Shown: positions 6,588-6,668 of the stretch, one piece after another | How positions within the stretch are numbered: the stretch's first letter is position 1 | Layout of the letters: every line of letters begins with the position of its first letter | NCBI GenBank assembly: GCA_027011835.1 | Contig: JALUZN010000381.1 | Coordinates: forward strand, 1 to 6,668 | Length of the DNA stretch: 6,668 bases | Origin: Draconibacterium sp. | GTDB lineage: Bacteria; Bacteroidota; Bacteroidia; Bacteroidales; Prolixibacteraceae | Direction of reading: 5' to 3' | Notes under the pieces: model-generated | What the model was told of the DNA's origin: nothing | What the model saw: only the letters and a program-made list of their open reading frames with translations | The model's database searches: none | Program-made: the position numbers and the translations under genes

Positions 6588-6662
6588 TTGCACAATCTCA
6601 TCGTTAAAATATTCCACCATAGCTACGGCTATGCCGAAATATTTTAACTCAACCTTGCACAA
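6588..6662. repeat. Hairpin-forming palindromic element flanked by 8-base direct repeats
   Basis: GTTAAAATATT (6603-6613) and AATATTTTAAC (6638-6648) are perfect 11-base inverted arms. Inside them CATAGC (6618-6623) and GCTATG (6628-6633) form a second perfect 6-base stem closing a TACG loop. As RNA this is C(UACG)G, a member of the very stable UNCG tetraloop class. A mostly mismatched 4 by 4 internal loop separates the two stems. The octamer TTGCACAA occurs on both sides in the same orientation, at 6588-6595 and 6655-6662, 7 and 6 bases from the arms. The element lies upstream of the minus-strand lipoprotein gene. It looks like a REP- or MITE-type interspersed element, but no second copy is in the window. 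A minus-strand frame with no ATG upstream of it stays open across it from 6668 to the TAA at 6555-6557 (37 residues), so it could instead be the tail of a gene outside the window. Confidence 0.6.
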
Positions 6663-6668
6663 AATAAT

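Noticed and set aside
1..6668. tRNA, rRNA, CRISPR array or transposase gene
   Set aside because: No clover-leaf pattern, rRNA-like stretch, regularly spaced repeats or transposase motif was seen on either strand.

Overview
The window looks like a chromosomal segment from a member of the Bacteroidota. Three proteins begin with short Bacteroidota-style lipoprotein signals (a cysteine after FS, IS or TS). Start codons have A-rich leaders and no Shine-Dalgarno sequence. The types present (a TlpA-like thioredoxin, an exported FAD-dependent oxidoreductase carrying a glycan-binding-like module, a lipoprotein of the beta-lactamase fold) are common in environmental and gut Bacteroidota. An assignment to Marinilabiliales/Prolixibacteraceae-type bacteria is only an impression from style.

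Layout. Bases 2-739 (+) are the 3' part of a thioredoxin-fold gene that runs off the left edge. Bases 796-3276 (+) encode an 826-residue lipoprotein of unknown function whose C-terminal two thirds consist of two diverged copies of a roughly 230-residue unit. A 222-base intergenic gap holds a weak hairpin, a 15-base odd palindrome and a run of 7-base repeats ending 13 bases before the next start. Bases 3499-5355 (+) encode a 618-residue lipoprotein with an N-terminal beta-sandwich-like module and an FAD-dependent oxidoreductase domain. Bases 5410-6516 (-) encode a convergent lipoprotein of the serine beta-lactamase/penicillin-binding-protein fold in which the catalytic serine and lysine are both replaced by glutamate. 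Bases 6588-6662 hold a long hairpin flanked by 8-base direct repeats, which looks like an interspersed palindromic element.

How the genes may work together. The two central genes are in the same orientation, share a higher-GC composition and both encode envelope lipoproteins. The simplest reading is that they act together on an extracytoplasmic substrate, plausibly a carbohydrate, with the flavoprotein as the redox enzyme and the duplicated lipoprotein as a binding or enzymatic partner. No substrate, transporter, glycoside hydrolase or regulator is visible, so this is inference. The thioredoxin-like gene and the convergent beta-lactamase-fold gene are more AT-rich and may be unrelated to the pair.

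The observations most worth a second look are the apparent pseudoenzyme at 5410-6516, the internal duplication in the 826-residue lipoprotein with its flavoprotein neighbour, the 7-base repeat array before the flavoprotein gene, and the hairpin element at the right edge.
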